Numbered from the stretch's first letter, positions 26,421 through 35,518 are shown. The stretch is DNA of 64,000 nt from CAYPHY01 sp964410625 (GCA_964410625.1 CAYPHY010000013.1:1-64000), one strand, 5' to 3'. Numbers and translations: made by a program. Notes: generated from the sequence alone by a model not told the origin.

Positions 26421-26498
26421 ACCGTAGCGCGGATTGTTTATCCGCGTGAAACACACACGGGTAAACAACCCGTGCTACAACGCGGATAGGCAATCCGC
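26421..26498. repeat. GCGGATTGTTTATCCGCG / GGGTAAACAACCC foldback
   Basis: Two short palindromes (GCGGATTGTTTATCCGC and GGGTAAACAACCC) lie between the convergent radC and FecR-like genes. Likely shared terminator; same family as 15459. Confidence 0.65.
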
Positions 26499-26499
26499 A

Positions 26500-27801
26500 T
26501 TACTCTTCTACAATTAAGGCCACGTCTGAAACCTCCACCTCGAAGGTGTGACCAGAGGCGATCAGGAAGATACGCTGGATGAAGCGCGGGGGTAAGTACC
26601 CCTGGCGGGCCAGTTCGTCAAAGAGGTCCACTTCATAAAAGTAGGGCTGGTTCAACGGCACGTGCTCGTGGGGCAATTGTTGGATCAGGGCGCAGGAGGT
26701 ACAGGCGTCGGGGGTCGAATTGTCGTCCACAGTCCCTTCTGCATAAAAACCGTGTTGCCAGGTGCGGTTGATGCCCCCTTCATCAATGTATTCCAGGCGC
26801 ACAAACAGCGGACATTCACTGCCGACACTGCCACAAACGCCTAAGGAGTGGCGGACGATGTTCATCGTCAGTTGTAATTCCAGCGAACTGGCTCCGAAGA
26901 TGTCCTGGTTGATCGTCTGGCTGAGTTGTACATCGGCGTGGCCTAACCCGTCGCGAACGAAGCGCAAGGTCTGGTCGCCGTCTACCGGCCGCACCTCTGT
27001 GCTTCCCTCTGGTTGTCCGGCCAGGTCAATGAACCAGGCGAACACCACCCAGTCGCGCAATCCCTGGCTGAAATCGCCGTTACGGACCAGATTGCGGGTG
27101 GGGTCGAGCGGGCCGGAGGGGACGCCGCCGTTGGCGAAGGAGGCGCGTTGGCCGGGCAAAAGCGACACCCCCTGGCCGTTCCCCTCCACCAGTGCTGCTC
27201 CTGATTCCAGCACCGTCACCTGGGTGTTGTTGTCGTTAACTTCAATTGAATATTGGCCGGGCTGTTCGATGGTGATGGTCCCTCCCTGGGGGGTGAAGAA
27301 CTGCATGGTCAACGGCCGATCCGCAAACGCCGGTATATTGACCCGCACGCGGCCGCTTTCCAATTCCAGCCCCAGCCGGTAACCAGCACTACTCCAACCA
27401 AAGCGCGGGGCGTCGCTGCGTTGCAGGGCGAGTGTGGTATTACTGGAGAGCTGCAACCGCGCCAACGGCTCGCTTGCTTCGGGCGGCGTCACCAATAGTA
27501 ACGCGGAGGCATTGGTGTCGGTCAGGATGACGTCATCGGGTGCGACCTCCACCGCCTGTCCCGCGCCACCGCCAAAGACGGCGCGTTGTTGGCCGGATTC
27601 GGCCGTAATCCCCACCGTCCCCTGATTGGCCTGCACCACCGTGGTCAGGCGTCGGGTAGCGTTTTGGATGAAGGCGTTGATGCTGAGGGGGAGCGTGATG
27701 GTCAGCGCCACGCAGAGGAAAAAGCTGCCCAAGACGACCAGCCAGGCCAATCGCTGCCGCCCCTGCAAACTGTTCTGGGTCTGTACTTCCACCGGGCTCA
27801 T
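26500..27801 (-). CDS. FecR-like membrane-anchored protein with CBM-like domain
   Basis: 433 residues from the ATG at 27801. One membrane segment near residues 22-42 (WLVVLGSFFLCVALTITLPL) is followed by a FecR-like beta domain (GQQRAVFGGG...VTVLESGAALVEGNG...LLPGQRASF). The C-terminal half begins NLVRNGDFSQGLRDWVVF, a pattern typical of carbohydrate-binding modules of the CBM_4_9 type. It is translationally coupled with acyP: ATGA overlap, with the acyP stop at 27798 and this start at 27801. No sigma factor gene is adjacent, so a role in signalling is not supported. A TTG at 27807 is an alternative start. Confidence 0.7.
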   Translation of the reverse strand: MSPVEVQTQNSLQGRQRLAWLVVLGSFFLCVALTITLPLSINAFIQNATRRLTTVVQANQGTVGITAESGQQRAVFGGGAGQAVEVAPDDVILTDTNASALLLVTPPEASEPLARLQLSSNTTLALQRSDAPRFGWSSAGYRLGLELESGRVRVNIPAFADRPLTMQFFTPQGGTITIEQPGQYSIEVNDNNTQVTVLESGAALVEGNGQGVSLLPGQRASFANGGVPSGPLDPTRNLVRNGDFSQGLRDWVVFAWFIDLAGQPEGSTEVRPVDGDQTLRFVRDGLGHADVQLSQTINQDIFGASSLELQLTMNIVRHSLGVCGSVGSECPLFVRLEYIDEGGINRTWQHGFYAEGTVDDNSTPDACTSCALIQQLPHEHVPLNQPYFYEVDLFDELARQGYLPPRFIQRIFLIASGHTFEVEVSDVALIVEE

Positions 27802-28079
27802 AACCAACGCACCTGGAAAGTGTCGAATTCTCCACTGGCGGCTGACCAGTTGGTCTCCACCCGTTCCACTTGCGCGGCCGGTGGCCCCTGCTGCAAATAG
27901 TCGAGGAGTTGGGTGAGGGCGTTTTCGTCCCCCTCGGCCACTACCCGCACAGTTCCATCGGCCTGGTTGGCCGTCCAGCCGACCAGGCCGAGTTTTTTAG
28001 CCGCTTGTTGGGTGGATTGGCGAAAATAAACACCCTGTACCCGGCCATAGACGGTGGCTTCTACTCGCTTGCTTGTCAT
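27798..28079 (-). CDS. acyP: acylphosphatase
   Basis: 93 residues, normal length. The catalytic Arg and Asn are in the signature GRVQGVYFRQSTQ and GWTANQADGTV, in the order and spacing of the family. Hydrolyses the carboxyl-phosphate bond of acyl phosphates. The start ATG at 28079 gives MTSKRVEATVYG. It forms a two-gene operon with the FecR-like gene through a 4-base ATGA overlap. Confidence 0.9.
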   Translation of the reverse strand: MTSKRVEATVYGRVQGVYFRQSTQQAAKKLGLVGWTANQADGTVRVVAEGDENALTQLLDYLQQGPPAAQVERVETNWSAASGEFDTFQVRWL

Positions 28080-28119
28080 GAGGGGTGATTATAGCCAAGC
28101 ATCTGGAAATGGTGTAGGG

Positions 28120-28854
28120 CTATGCCGCGTTGATAAGTTCAGTTGTCGCTGGTATTGCAGGGTCGGAGGTGGCTGGGGAGTGGTTGAACCCCTTGGTGAT
28201 TAGGCGAATGGCGAGCGAGATTTCCCAGGCGAAGATGGGCAGGACGATGACGGCCGACCACGCCGGAAGCTGATCGTAGCGGCCGAATGTCTGGGCGGTG
28301 TGATAGGCGAAGACCAGCGGGCCGCCGATGAGTCCCAGTATGGGGATGAAGCGCGGGACGAGGCGGGATTTATACATCAGGTAGGCCATCAGCACCGTGT
28401 TCGTTCCGCAGACAAGGCCGGGGCCGATAACGAGTGTCCACTTGTATAACTCGACGAGGGCGTTGCCGAGGGTGACGAGGGTAGCCGTGTCGGCGTCGGC
28501 CATTCCCGCCACTTGCTGCCGCAGCGTGACGGCGACGAGGAGGGGGAGGACGCCGACGGCGATGACGGCCGCTTCGAGTGTGCGCAGGCCGATGTAGCCG
28601 AGGGCGACGCCTTCGTTGTACCGCTTAACGGCGGGGAAGAGGGCGACGGCCGTGCCGACGACGGCGAGGGCGAGGATGACCTCGAAGAAAATGCCTAAAA
28701 GCACCTGTGTGTCGGCCCCTGAGGTGATGATATAGGCGGGGTTGCTGAGAATGGGGGTGTAGAGAACGGCCGCGCCAACGGAGGTGACGTGGGTGATGAG
28801 GTAGAGCAGGCCTGCTGCGATGGCGGTCTTTCTGAGCGAGGGAATGGTGTTCAT
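28120..28854 (-). CDS. DUF4386 family membrane protein
   Basis: 245 residues with about six hydrophobic segments. The N terminus (LRKTAIAAGLLYLITHVTSV) and the following motif GADTQVLLGIFFEVILALAVVGTAVALFPAVKRYNEGVALGYIGLRTLEA (read as consecutive short matches) identify the DUF4386 family. Function unknown. The ATG at 28854 is chosen because AAGGA lies upstream at suitable spacing; a longer frame starting at 28890 includes repeat sequence. Confidence 0.75.
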   Translation of the reverse strand: MNTIPSLRKTAIAAGLLYLITHVTSVGAAVLYTPILSNPAYIITSGADTQVLLGIFFEVILALAVVGTAVALFPAVKRYNEGVALGYIGLRTLEAAVIAVGVLPLLVAVTLRQQVAGMADADTATLVTLGNALVELYKWTLVIGPGLVCGTNTVLMAYLMYKSRLVPRFIPILGLIGGPLVFAYHTAQTFGRYDQLPAWSAVIVLPIFAWEISLAIRLITKGFNHSPATSDPAIPATTELINAA

Positions 28855-28888
28855 CTGTTTGTTTTCCTTGATTGGGTTGTTTATCTGC

Positions 28889-29138
28889 ATCGAATTTACG
28901 CGAATTTACGCGAATGGTTGGAACACTAATTTGCTCATCTGTCATTCCTCGCTGCGAAGACTCCGCTCGGAATGGCGTCATCAGAATGACAGTCGAGTTG
29001 CTTTTGAATTTAGAATCAATCCGAAAATTAGATCACTGTGTTATTTTTAACGAAGAGGCACAGAGAAACAGAGGCGCAGCGTTCTCTTAATTTAATTCCA
29101 CTGCTCTCTGCGGCTCTGCCTCTCTGCGCCTCTGCGTT
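28889..29138. repeat. mixed repeats in the 28855-29156 space
   Basis: About 300 gene-free bases. It carries GAATTTACGCGAATTTACGCG (28889-28919), one copy of the CATTCCTCGCTGCGAAG/GGAATGGC element (28937-28992) and a GAGGCACAGAGAAACAGAGGCGCAG...CTCTGCGCCTCTGCG foldback (29051-29138). Confidence 0.65.
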
Positions 29139-29156
29139 GAATATTTGGATAGGCTC

Positions 29157-29831
29157 TTAGTGGAGTTGAGGGCTAACTGTCCCAGGGACGGGGTCTGCAG
29201 TTTGCTTGCGCCGTTCAGACCAGAGGGTGTAGCCGAGCCAGGCGATTGCTAAGCCCATGGGTATCGCCAACATGCGATTGAGCGGGTGGGAGAGCAATGA
29301 GGCGGCGGGGGTTATGACGGCCGCTGCCACCAGCAGCATGGCGGGCCAACGGGGCAGGACGCGGGCGCGAAGGGTGGCGATGCCGAACACCAGGCCGCCG
29401 ACGATATAGAGCAGGCCGACCACGTTGTATATTGCCGGGAGTGCGCCGATGCTTATTTCGGCAGTAGTCCCATTGGCTAGGGTCAGGAAGGCCTCGACGA
29501 ATTGTGGGGCGACGGCCGCCAGTGGGGGCAGGATAAAGGCTTCGGTGAAGATGAAGGCCATCTGCAACGACCAGCTGAGGGCGGACATCAGAAAGCCAAT
29601 GAGACCAAGCCAACCAGCCTCGTTTGCTTGCCGGGCATACAGTCCGGTGAAGCCGAGCAGGAAGAGCAGGCACATGAGCGTCTTTAGGGGCATGATGGTG
29701 GCCCATGCGCTGGTGGTGACGGAGGCCAGAAAGTCGGGCGGATGAATGGGTTGGATGGCTGCAAAAATGAGTCCGGCGGCGATTGCTGCTAGGCCGGTGG
29801 AACGGATGAGGGTTGAGGTTGTGATCTTCAT
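29157..29831 (-). CDS. polytopic membrane protein, DUF4386-like
   Basis: 224 residues with about six or seven hydrophobic segments. The start STLIRSTGLAAIAAGLIFAA resembles that of the DUF4386 neighbour, and the overall size and topology are similar, so it may be a distant relative from an old duplication. No residues suggesting catalysis. The ATG at 29831 has a GGAGAG-like sequence upstream (within the 55-base sequence that is duplicated across the first N gap). Function unknown. Confidence 0.65.
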   Translation of the reverse strand: MKITTSTLIRSTGLAAIAAGLIFAAIQPIHPPDFLASVTTSAWATIMPLKTLMCLLFLLGFTGLYARQANEAGWLGLIGFLMSALSWSLQMAFIFTEAFILPPLAAVAPQFVEAFLTLANGTTAEISIGALPAIYNVVGLLYIVGGLVFGIATLRARVLPRWPAMLLVAAAVITPAASLLSHPLNRMLAIPMGLAIAWLGYTLWSERRKQTADPVPGTVSPQLH

Positions 29832-29864
29832 TTTATTCTCTCCTAAAAAGGTTACGCGGATGAC

Positions 29865-29964
29865 NNNNNNNNNNNNNNNNNNNNNNNNNNNNNNNNNNNN
29901 NNNNNNNNNNNNNNNNNNNNNNNNNNNNNNNNNNNNNNNNNNNNNNNNNNNNNNNNNNNNNNNN
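29865..29964. other. scaffold gap 1 (100 N)
   Basis: 100 N. The 55 bases at 29810-29864 are identical to the 55 at 29965-30019, so the gap is an overlap that was not merged; the true sequence should be 155 bases shorter. The join falls in the upstream region of the 29157-29831 gene and does not break a protein. Confidence 0.9.
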
Positions 29965-30001
29965 GGGTTGAGGTTGTGATCTTCATTTTATTCTCTCCTA
30001 A

Positions 30002-30088
30002 AAAGGTTACGCGGATGACACGGATGAAACGCGGATTACGCGGATTTTTTTGCTGTTGTCCTCAGAATGGGACGCGGATGACGCGGAT
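30002..30088. repeat. ACGCGGAT-family repeats
   Basis: Units of ACGCGGATGACACGGAT and GACGCGGATGACGCGGAT lie upstream of the 29157-29831 gene. This family has a 9-base period. Confidence 0.65.
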
Positions 30089-30089
30089 G

Positions 30090-30323
30090 TTATTTGTTTG
30101 TGATAGGGGTTACGGCGATTAGGGGGAGTCCTAGATCGCGTACTTTTCTGAGTAGGCCGTGTAGGGCGGCTTGATCAGGGACGGGGCCGGTCAGGCGGGT
30201 CTCGCCGTTGGGGTCTTGGGTGATGGTCAGGCCATCGAACCAGTCGCCCCAGTGATCGTCCAGGTGTCCCTTGATGCGAATCTCATATAGGCCACTTGTG
30301 TTTGGGTCTTCAGTGTGCTTCAC
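30090..30323 (-). CDS. 77-residue small conserved protein
   Basis: 77-residue protein starting at a GTG (30323) with an excellent GGAGGTG ribosome binding site eight bases upstream. The body reads YEIRIKGHLDDHWGDWFDGL then TITQDPNGETRLTGPVPDQA and LHGLLRKVRDLGLPLIAVTP. This pattern fits a small family of uncharacterised proteins I have seen in Chloroflexi and other bacteria, where the last helix LHGLLRKVRDLGLPL is the most conserved part. No known fold or activity can be given. It has its own transcription unit, with ACGCGGAT repeats downstream. Confidence 0.75.
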   Translation of the reverse strand: MKHTEDPNTSGLYEIRIKGHLDDHWGDWFDGLTITQDPNGETRLTGPVPDQAALHGLLRKVRDLGLPLIAVTPITNK

Positions 30324-30491
30324 TCATTCTCACCTCCATTGCTGTTCGTTTTAAGGTTGTTGTGCTGTGGTGTTGGTCGTTGTTGATTGTTGTTTGTGTT
30401 CTTACTTGAAAGAGATAATACAGGATGGGGTGATGAGACCGCATCATTAGATGTGATGATTGAGGTGATGATTTGCTGATTGATGATGAGG

Positions 30492-30540
30492 AAAAAAAAG
30501 CCCCGGCAGGTGGTTAGGTGGTTCGGAACCTGCCAGGGCT
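30492..30540 (-). terminator. rho-independent terminator of peptidase E
   Basis: On the minus strand AGCCCTGGCAGGT pairs with ACCTGCCGGGGCT (13-bp stem with one G-U pair, 16-base loop) and is followed by eight T residues. It lies 36 bases after the stop of the peptidase E gene. Confidence 0.85.
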
Positions 30541-30575
30541 GAGAGGGTGTGGCGGAGGGTGGTCTCGTTTTCGCG

Positions 30576-31253
30576 CTATTGGGACTCGGCGGTGAACAGT
30601 TTCCAATGGCCTTCGGAGATAACTTCTACCGTTCCGTCAACCACTTTGAGGGCTGTCTGATCGTCAATCGCGTAGCCCGGGACTGTCATGCGGGCGGCCC
30701 ATTTTTCGGCGTCGGCCATGGTGTTTTCCGGCAAGGCTTCGTGGTCGAGGTGGGGAAAGATGGCAAAGTCAACGATGCCGAGCGTTTTGTCGCCACCGGT
30801 AGGCGGCCGCCAGTTAACAAAATCCTCCCCGATGTTGGGGGCCATCACCATGCTCCCGGCGCTCAGTCCCACGTAGACCGTATCGTGCAGCGACGGCAGG
30901 AGCTCTGCCAGCCCGGACTGCCGCATCCAGTAGCACAGATAGAGGGGGTCACCGCCATTCACCAGCAGAACATCACTCTCCTGGACGGCAGTGGTCCAAT
31001 ACGCTTGTTCGATGCTGGGCAGCGCGGTGAGTTCCAGCACGCCCAATGACTTCCACCCCAATTCACACATGGGGCATTCGGGTTCCTCTCCGCTGATGAA
31101 CCGCCATGCATTGACGGGGCCGCCGCGCATGGCGTATGATGCCGTGGGAATGCAGAGGGCATTGGAGTCAGCGACCGGTTTGCCCAGCATGTCGAGCAGG
31201 GCATTGTAGATGCTGTTGTTTTTGATGCCAGCGGAAGTGAGTAGCAGTTTCAT
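30576..31253 (-). CDS. peptidase E-like (S51 family)
   Basis: 225 residues. Belongs to the S51 / dipeptidase E (type 1 glutamine amidotransferase-like) superfamily, with the nucleophile Ser in YVGLSAGSMVMAP and a preceding LLVNGGDPLYLCY. Enzymes of this family cleave Asp-Xaa dipeptides or cyanophycin; the substrate here is unproven. The N terminus KLLLTSAGI matches the family. An AAGGAGATG ribosome binding site lies before the ATG, and the terminator lies just downstream, so it is monocistronic. Confidence 0.8.
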   Translation of the reverse strand: MKLLLTSAGIKNNSIYNALLDMLGKPVADSNALCIPTASYAMRGGPVNAWRFISGEEPECPMCELGWKSLGVLELTALPSIEQAYWTTAVQESDVLLVNGGDPLYLCYWMRQSGLAELLPSLHDTVYVGLSAGSMVMAPNIGEDFVNWRPPTGGDKTLGIVDFAIFPHLDHEALPENTMADAEKWAARMTVPGYAIDDQTALKVVDGTVEVISEGHWKLFTAESQ

Positions 31254-31370
31254 GATTCATCTCCTTGTTGGGTCTACTTTGGGAATACAAAACACTTTCT
31301 CTCTTCCCTACTGACCCACTTACCCGCTGCAAGCATGGTATTCTACCGCTTTACAAAGCGAAAAGCTGCT

Positions 31371-34300
31371 TTAAAACAAGGCGAGTTCTTTGGCGAGGCG
31401 CACGGCCGCGCGCCGGTTGTTGACGCCGAGCTTGCTGTAGATGTTTTGGGTGTGGGTGCGGACGGTGGCAAGGGATACCATCAGTTCGCGGGCGAGTTCG
31501 GGGCCGCTTAGGTCGGTGGCGAGCAGGCGCAGCACGTCCAGCTCGCGTTCGCTGAGGGGGTCGAGCAACGCCTGGGTGGCGGCCGTTGTCTCCTCTTCCT
31601 GATTGAAGTCGGCCAGGAGGTGGCGGAGATAGCTGGGGGTGAATCCGTGTTTGGCGGCCTCTTTGAGCAGCGTCGCCATTGGTCTGCCCTCATCTACAAA
31701 GATGCGAACGTAGCCTTCTGGTTGGGCGAGGGTCAGGGCGCGTTCGAGGGATCGAAGCGCGGCGGGGATGTCGCCTTGTGCCTGGTGGGTGAGGGATTGG
31801 AGGACCAGGATTTCGATGATGCTTCCCGTGCGTTGGCCTGCTTCGGCCGCTCCCAAGAGGCGCTCCAGGAGGCTTGTTAATTCAAGCAGGGAGGGGGCTG
31901 CCTGTGCGGTCTTGTGTTGGGCGAGGAGGATGCGGGCGAAAGTGAGGTGGGCAAATTCGCGCAGGTAGCTGGGCTGGTCGCTGGTGGATAGTTCTTGCTC
32001 GTGCGCCCAGTCGAGCGCGTCTTCTATTCTGCCCTGGGCGACCCACAGGCGGGCCTTTAGGGCCGGGATGGGGCGCACATTGGGGGCGAAGTCGCTCATG
32101 TATAGGCGTTCCGCCTCGTCGAGCAGGTCGAGCGCATTGGTTAGCTCTCCCTGGGCTTGCTGGACTCGTGCCATGGCGACGTGCCAGCGATAGCGGTTTT
32201 GGGGAAAGCCGGTTTGTTCGCCGAGTTGCTGGCTGATTTGTAGGTGTTGGGTGGCGGCTTGCAGGTCGTTACGCTCGCGGTGGATTTCGCTCAGTCCGAC
32301 GTGCATATCGGCCGCGCCGCGCAAGAGCGGCACGCCCTGTACCGTCGCCAGTTGCAACGCCCCTTCATAGGTTCGCATTGCCTGGCGGAGTCGCCCTTGT
32401 GCCAGGCGTATGGTAGCCAGTGTATTAGCGCCGTTGATGGCGTCGGGAATGTTTCCGGCTTTTTTCAGTCGCTCCATGCCAGTGGCGAATAGCTGGTGTG
32501 CGGTTTCTAGCTCGCCGTTTGTCCAGGAGGCGAGGCCGAGGAAGCTGGTTGCGCCGCCGCGTGTCAACTGGTCGTACTCTGGTGCAAGGTCGAGCGCGTT
32601 TTGGGCGTGTGTTTCGGTCGCCGGTACGTCGCCACAAGCGAGGGCCAGTCCGGCGCGGGCAAGGGCGATATCACCGGGCAGGCGGCGGAGTGCTTCGTTG
32701 TCTGCAATGATCATCGCGGCCGAAGTGGGTTCGTTTAGTAGCTGCTCGGCCGCCCGCAGCCGTTGCTCTACCCCTTCGACCTGCCCGCTGGCGAGCAGTA
32801 CATGGGCGTAGGCGACGTTTAGCAGCGGTCTGCGTGGGAACAGTTCATCGGGGAGGGATTGGAGCCAGGCGAGCATCGTCGCTTCTTGCCTGTTGCGGCG
32901 AATGTCGGGCCAGGTCAATTCGACGAGGTCGGCGGCGCGTGGGAAATCTTTGGCGAGCAGGGCGTGGCGGATGGCGTCGGCCGTTGCGCCGTGTCCCTCA
33001 AACCACTGGCTGGCACGGCGGTGGAGCGTCGCTATCTGATCGGGCTGTTCGGCCCGCAGATGGGCCTGGAGGACGTGGGCAAAGAGGTGGTGGTAGCGAT
33101 ACCAGTGTCGTTCATGGTCGAGGGGAATGATGAAGAGGTTGGTGCGGTCGAGGTGATCAAGGATGAGGGATGAAGGATGAAGGATGAGGGATGAGGGATG
33201 AGGTGTGTTTGTTTCTTTCAGCCTTCCACCTTCATCCTTCAGCCTTCCACTTTCATCCTTCAGCCTTCCTCCTTCATCCTTTCCTAACACGGCGTCGCAG
33301 AGGGGGGCGCTTAGGCGGTCGAGGATGGAGGTTTGGAGCAAGAAGTTGCGGATGGGTTCGGGCTGTTGCTNNNNNNNNNNNNNNNNNNNNNNNNNNNNNN
33401 NNNNNNNNNNNNNNNNNNNNNNNNNNNNNNNNNNNNNNNNNNNNNNNNNNNNNNNNNNNNNNNNNNNNNNCGGTCGAGGATGGAGGTTTGGAGCAAGAAG
33501 TTGCGGATGGGTTCGGGCTGTTGCTGGAGGACTTCGGCGACGAGGTAGTCTACGATGTAGCGGTGGTCGCCGGTGAAGGAGCGGATGAAGTCGGGGATGT
33601 CGTGGCGGCCGTGCAGGGAAAGGGCGGCCAGTTGCAGACCGGCGATCCAGCCTTCGGTGCGCTCTTCCAGCGCGGCGACGTCGGCCGCTGACAGGTTGAG
33701 GTCCATGACCTGGTTGAGAAATTCGGCCGCTTCGGCGGGGGTGAAACGCAGGTCGGCGGCGCGTAGTTCGGTCAGTTGGCCGCGAGCGCGAAGGCGAGGG
33801 AGGGGAAAGGGTGGGTCCTCGCGGGTGGTGATGACGACGTGGAGCTGAGGTGGGAGGTGTTCGAGGAGGAAGATGAGGGCTTCGTCAATCGGCGGGGCGT
33901 CAATGACGTGATAGTCGTCGAGAACGAGAATGAGCTTCTGCGGCGTGGGCGGCGTGGTGGCAATGTCGTTGAGGAGGAGGGTCAGGATGGCTTCGGCCGA
34001 GGGTTGTGGGGAGTGGAGGACGGCCGATAACCCCTCGCCAAGCGCGGGGACAATGGTCTGTAAGGCAGCGACGAGGTAGGCGAGAAAGCGGGTGGGATCG
34101 TTGTCTGCTTCATCCAGGGAAAGCCAGGCGACGCGGGAAGGATGAAGGATGAGGGATGAAGGATGAAGGATGAGGGATGGGGGATGAATTTCATCCTTCA
34201 GCCTTCTGCCTTCATCCTTTTGATGTATCCATTCGCTGAGCAGGGTGGTTTTGCCGAAGCCGGCGGGGGCGGAGATGAGGGTTAGTTTGCAACCGGCGCG

Positions 34301-34399
34301 GAGTCCGTCGTTTAGGCGGTGGAGCAGGCGGGGGCGGTGGACTGCTTTCGGCCGGGGTGGAGGGATGTGGAGTTTGGTGGCCAGGATTGGGATAGCCAT
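31371..34399 (-). CDS. MalT-type LuxR transcriptional regulator, split by scaffold gap
   Basis: One gene in two pieces. The N-terminal part (start 34399) has the Walker A loop SAPAGFGKTTLL and WLSLDEADNDPTRFLAYLVAAL of ATP-dependent MalT/STAND regulators. The C-terminal part has a TPR-like helical region and ends in a LuxR helix-turn-helix (LSERELDVLRLLATDLSGPE ... VSLATVRTHTQNIYSKLGV). Dropping the 100 N plus the duplicated 55 bases (155 in total) restores a single frame of 957 residues; 2874 bases is an exact multiple of three. Two GGATGAA foldbacks (33157-33284, 34137-34220) are inserted in frame, giving GGRLKDE and HPSSLILHPSSL. Effector and target genes are unknown; the creatininase and catabolic cluster lie directly upstream. 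Confidence 0.85.
33157..33284. repeat. in-frame GGATGAA foldback in the MalT-type gene (second)
   Basis: GGATGAGGGATGAAGGATGA units and their complement TTCATCCTTCAGCCTTCC form one long foldback within the coding region, translated as repeats of RLKDE and PSSLIL, about 40 residues in total. Confidence 0.8.
33371..33470. other. scaffold gap 2 (100 N)
   Basis: 100 N inside the MalT-type gene. The 55 bases at 33316-33370 equal those at 33471-33525. Removing 155 bases rejoins the two reading frames. Confidence 0.92.
34137..34220. repeat. in-frame GGATGAA foldback in the MalT-type gene (first)
   Basis: GGATGAAGGATGAGGGATGA units and TTCATCCTTCAGCC complement, inserted between WIHQ and VAWLSLDEADND of the ATPase domain, adding about 28 residues. 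Confidence 0.8.
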
Positions 34400-34418
34400 G
34401 GGGAAATGTTGGTGGTCT

Positions 34419-34480
34419 TAGAAACTCGGTTTCTGTTAGAAACCGAGTTTCTAAGCGACGGGTAAACAACCCGTGCTACA
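34419..34480. repeat. GAAACTCGGTTTC and GGGTAAACAACCC foldbacks
   Basis: TAGAAACTCGGTTTCT and AGAAACCGAGTTTCTA form a foldback (34419-34453), followed by GGGTAAACAACCCGTGCTAC. They lie between the creatininase and the MalT-type gene. Confidence 0.7.
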
Positions 34481-34485
34481 GGAGG

Positions 34486-35409
34486 TTACAAGACGCGGTC
34501 GATGAATTCGCGGTTTTTGACTTCGACGGGGACTTGCATCAGTTCGAGAACGCCGCGAGCGCAATGTTCGGCGAGGCGGCGGAAGGCTTCTTCGCCTTTT
34601 TCGGGGGTGGCGCGGAGGGGGTTGCCGATGGTGCCGCTTTCGATGAATTCGTGGTGATCCATGGGGAAGTTGAAGTAGCTGTAGCCGTCGAATTCGACAT
34701 CGGGCATCCCGTCTTTTTTGGCGAAAGATTGGGGTAGGAAGGCGGGGATGTGGGCTTTGGTGTGTACTGCCCGTTCCATGCGCACCAGGTCGGGGTTCCA
34801 GGCCATGTCCTGGGAGGTTTCGAGTTCACTGGCGTGCCAGCCGGGGGTCTCCTCTGGTGGGTTTTCCATCAGGTCGCCGATGATGCCGTAGTAGCGTTCC
34901 ATGTAGGGCTTGGCGAAGCCGATGAGAGCGCCGGTTTCATAGCGCAGTTTGCGGAGGATGGGGTCTACGACCTTGACGTTGGAGCCGTGGCCGTTGATGA
35001 AGATGAGGCGGTTGAAGCCGTGGTGGATGAGGCTGCGGCCGACGTCGTACATGACGGCGAGGAGGGTGCTGCTGCGGACGGTGATGGTGCCGCGCCCTTT
35101 GCCGGGTTCATGCATGTGTTGGGGGGAGTAGCCCATCCAGATCGGCGGGGTGTGGAGGACGGCGATGTGTTCGGCGATGCGGCGGGAGATTTCGACGGCC
35201 GTTACCGTGTCGGTGTACAACGGCAGGTGCTGGCCGTGTTGTTCGAGGCTGGCCATGGGGATGAGGATGGTGTCTTTGACTTTGAGGTATTCCTGGATGT
35301 CTACGTAGGTGAGGTCGCCGATGTCCCAGGAGAGGAATTTGCTGCGGAACTCTTCGTCACCGGATGTCAGGTGTGGGATGGTTTTGTGTTGTCCGTTATT
35401 GGCAATCAT
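34486..35409 (-). CDS. creatininase-family amidohydrolase
   Basis: 307 residues with the metal-binding features of the family: EQHGQHLPLYTDTVTA near residue 57 and FINGHGSNVKVVDP near 137, plus an E-rich segment ASELETSQDMAWNP. Family members hydrolyse creatinine or act on cyclic amide intermediates in nucleoside or flavin-related pathways; in this setting a role in a catabolic pathway is inferred from its position as the last gene of the 34.5-54.9 kb cluster. An AGGAG ribosome binding site precedes the ATG at 35409. The upstream neighbour is a Tm-1-like protein. Confidence 0.8.
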   Translation of the reverse strand: MIANNGQHKTIPHLTSGDEEFRSKFLSWDIGDLTYVDIQEYLKVKDTILIPMASLEQHGQHLPLYTDTVTAVEISRRIAEHIAVLHTPPIWMGYSPQHMHEPGKGRGTITVRSSTLLAVMYDVGRSLIHHGFNRLIFINGHGSNVKVVDPILRKLRYETGALIGFAKPYMERYYGIIGDLMENPPEETPGWHASELETSQDMAWNPDLVRMERAVHTKAHIPAFLPQSFAKKDGMPDVEFDGYSYFNFPMDHHEFIESGTIGNPLRATPEKGEEAFRRLAEHCARGVLELMQVPVEVKNREFIDRVL

Positions 35410-35426
35410 GGTTTAGCTCCTGAATT

Positions 35427-35518
35427 AAGAATGGTTACGCGGATTGCGCGGATGAAACGCAGATTACGCGGATTTTTTTCTGCCTACTGTTTACTGGCTA
35501 CTGCCTACTGCTTACTTC
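35427..35518. repeat. ACGCGGAT units and TACTGCCTACTG units
   Basis: ACGCGGATTGCGCGGATGAAACGCAG followed by TGCCTACTGTTTACTGGCTACTGCC-type units fill the spacer between creatininase and the first Tm-1-like gene. Confidence 0.6.

Noticed and set aside
29865..29964. N run as a real unknown region of 100 bases
   Set aside because: Exact 55-base duplication at both sides shows it is a join of overlapping contig ends with fixed filler.
31371..34399. Two separate genes or a broken regulator pseudogene
   Set aside because: The break coincides with a 100-N join flanked by an exact 55-base duplication; removing it restores one intact 957-residue frame.
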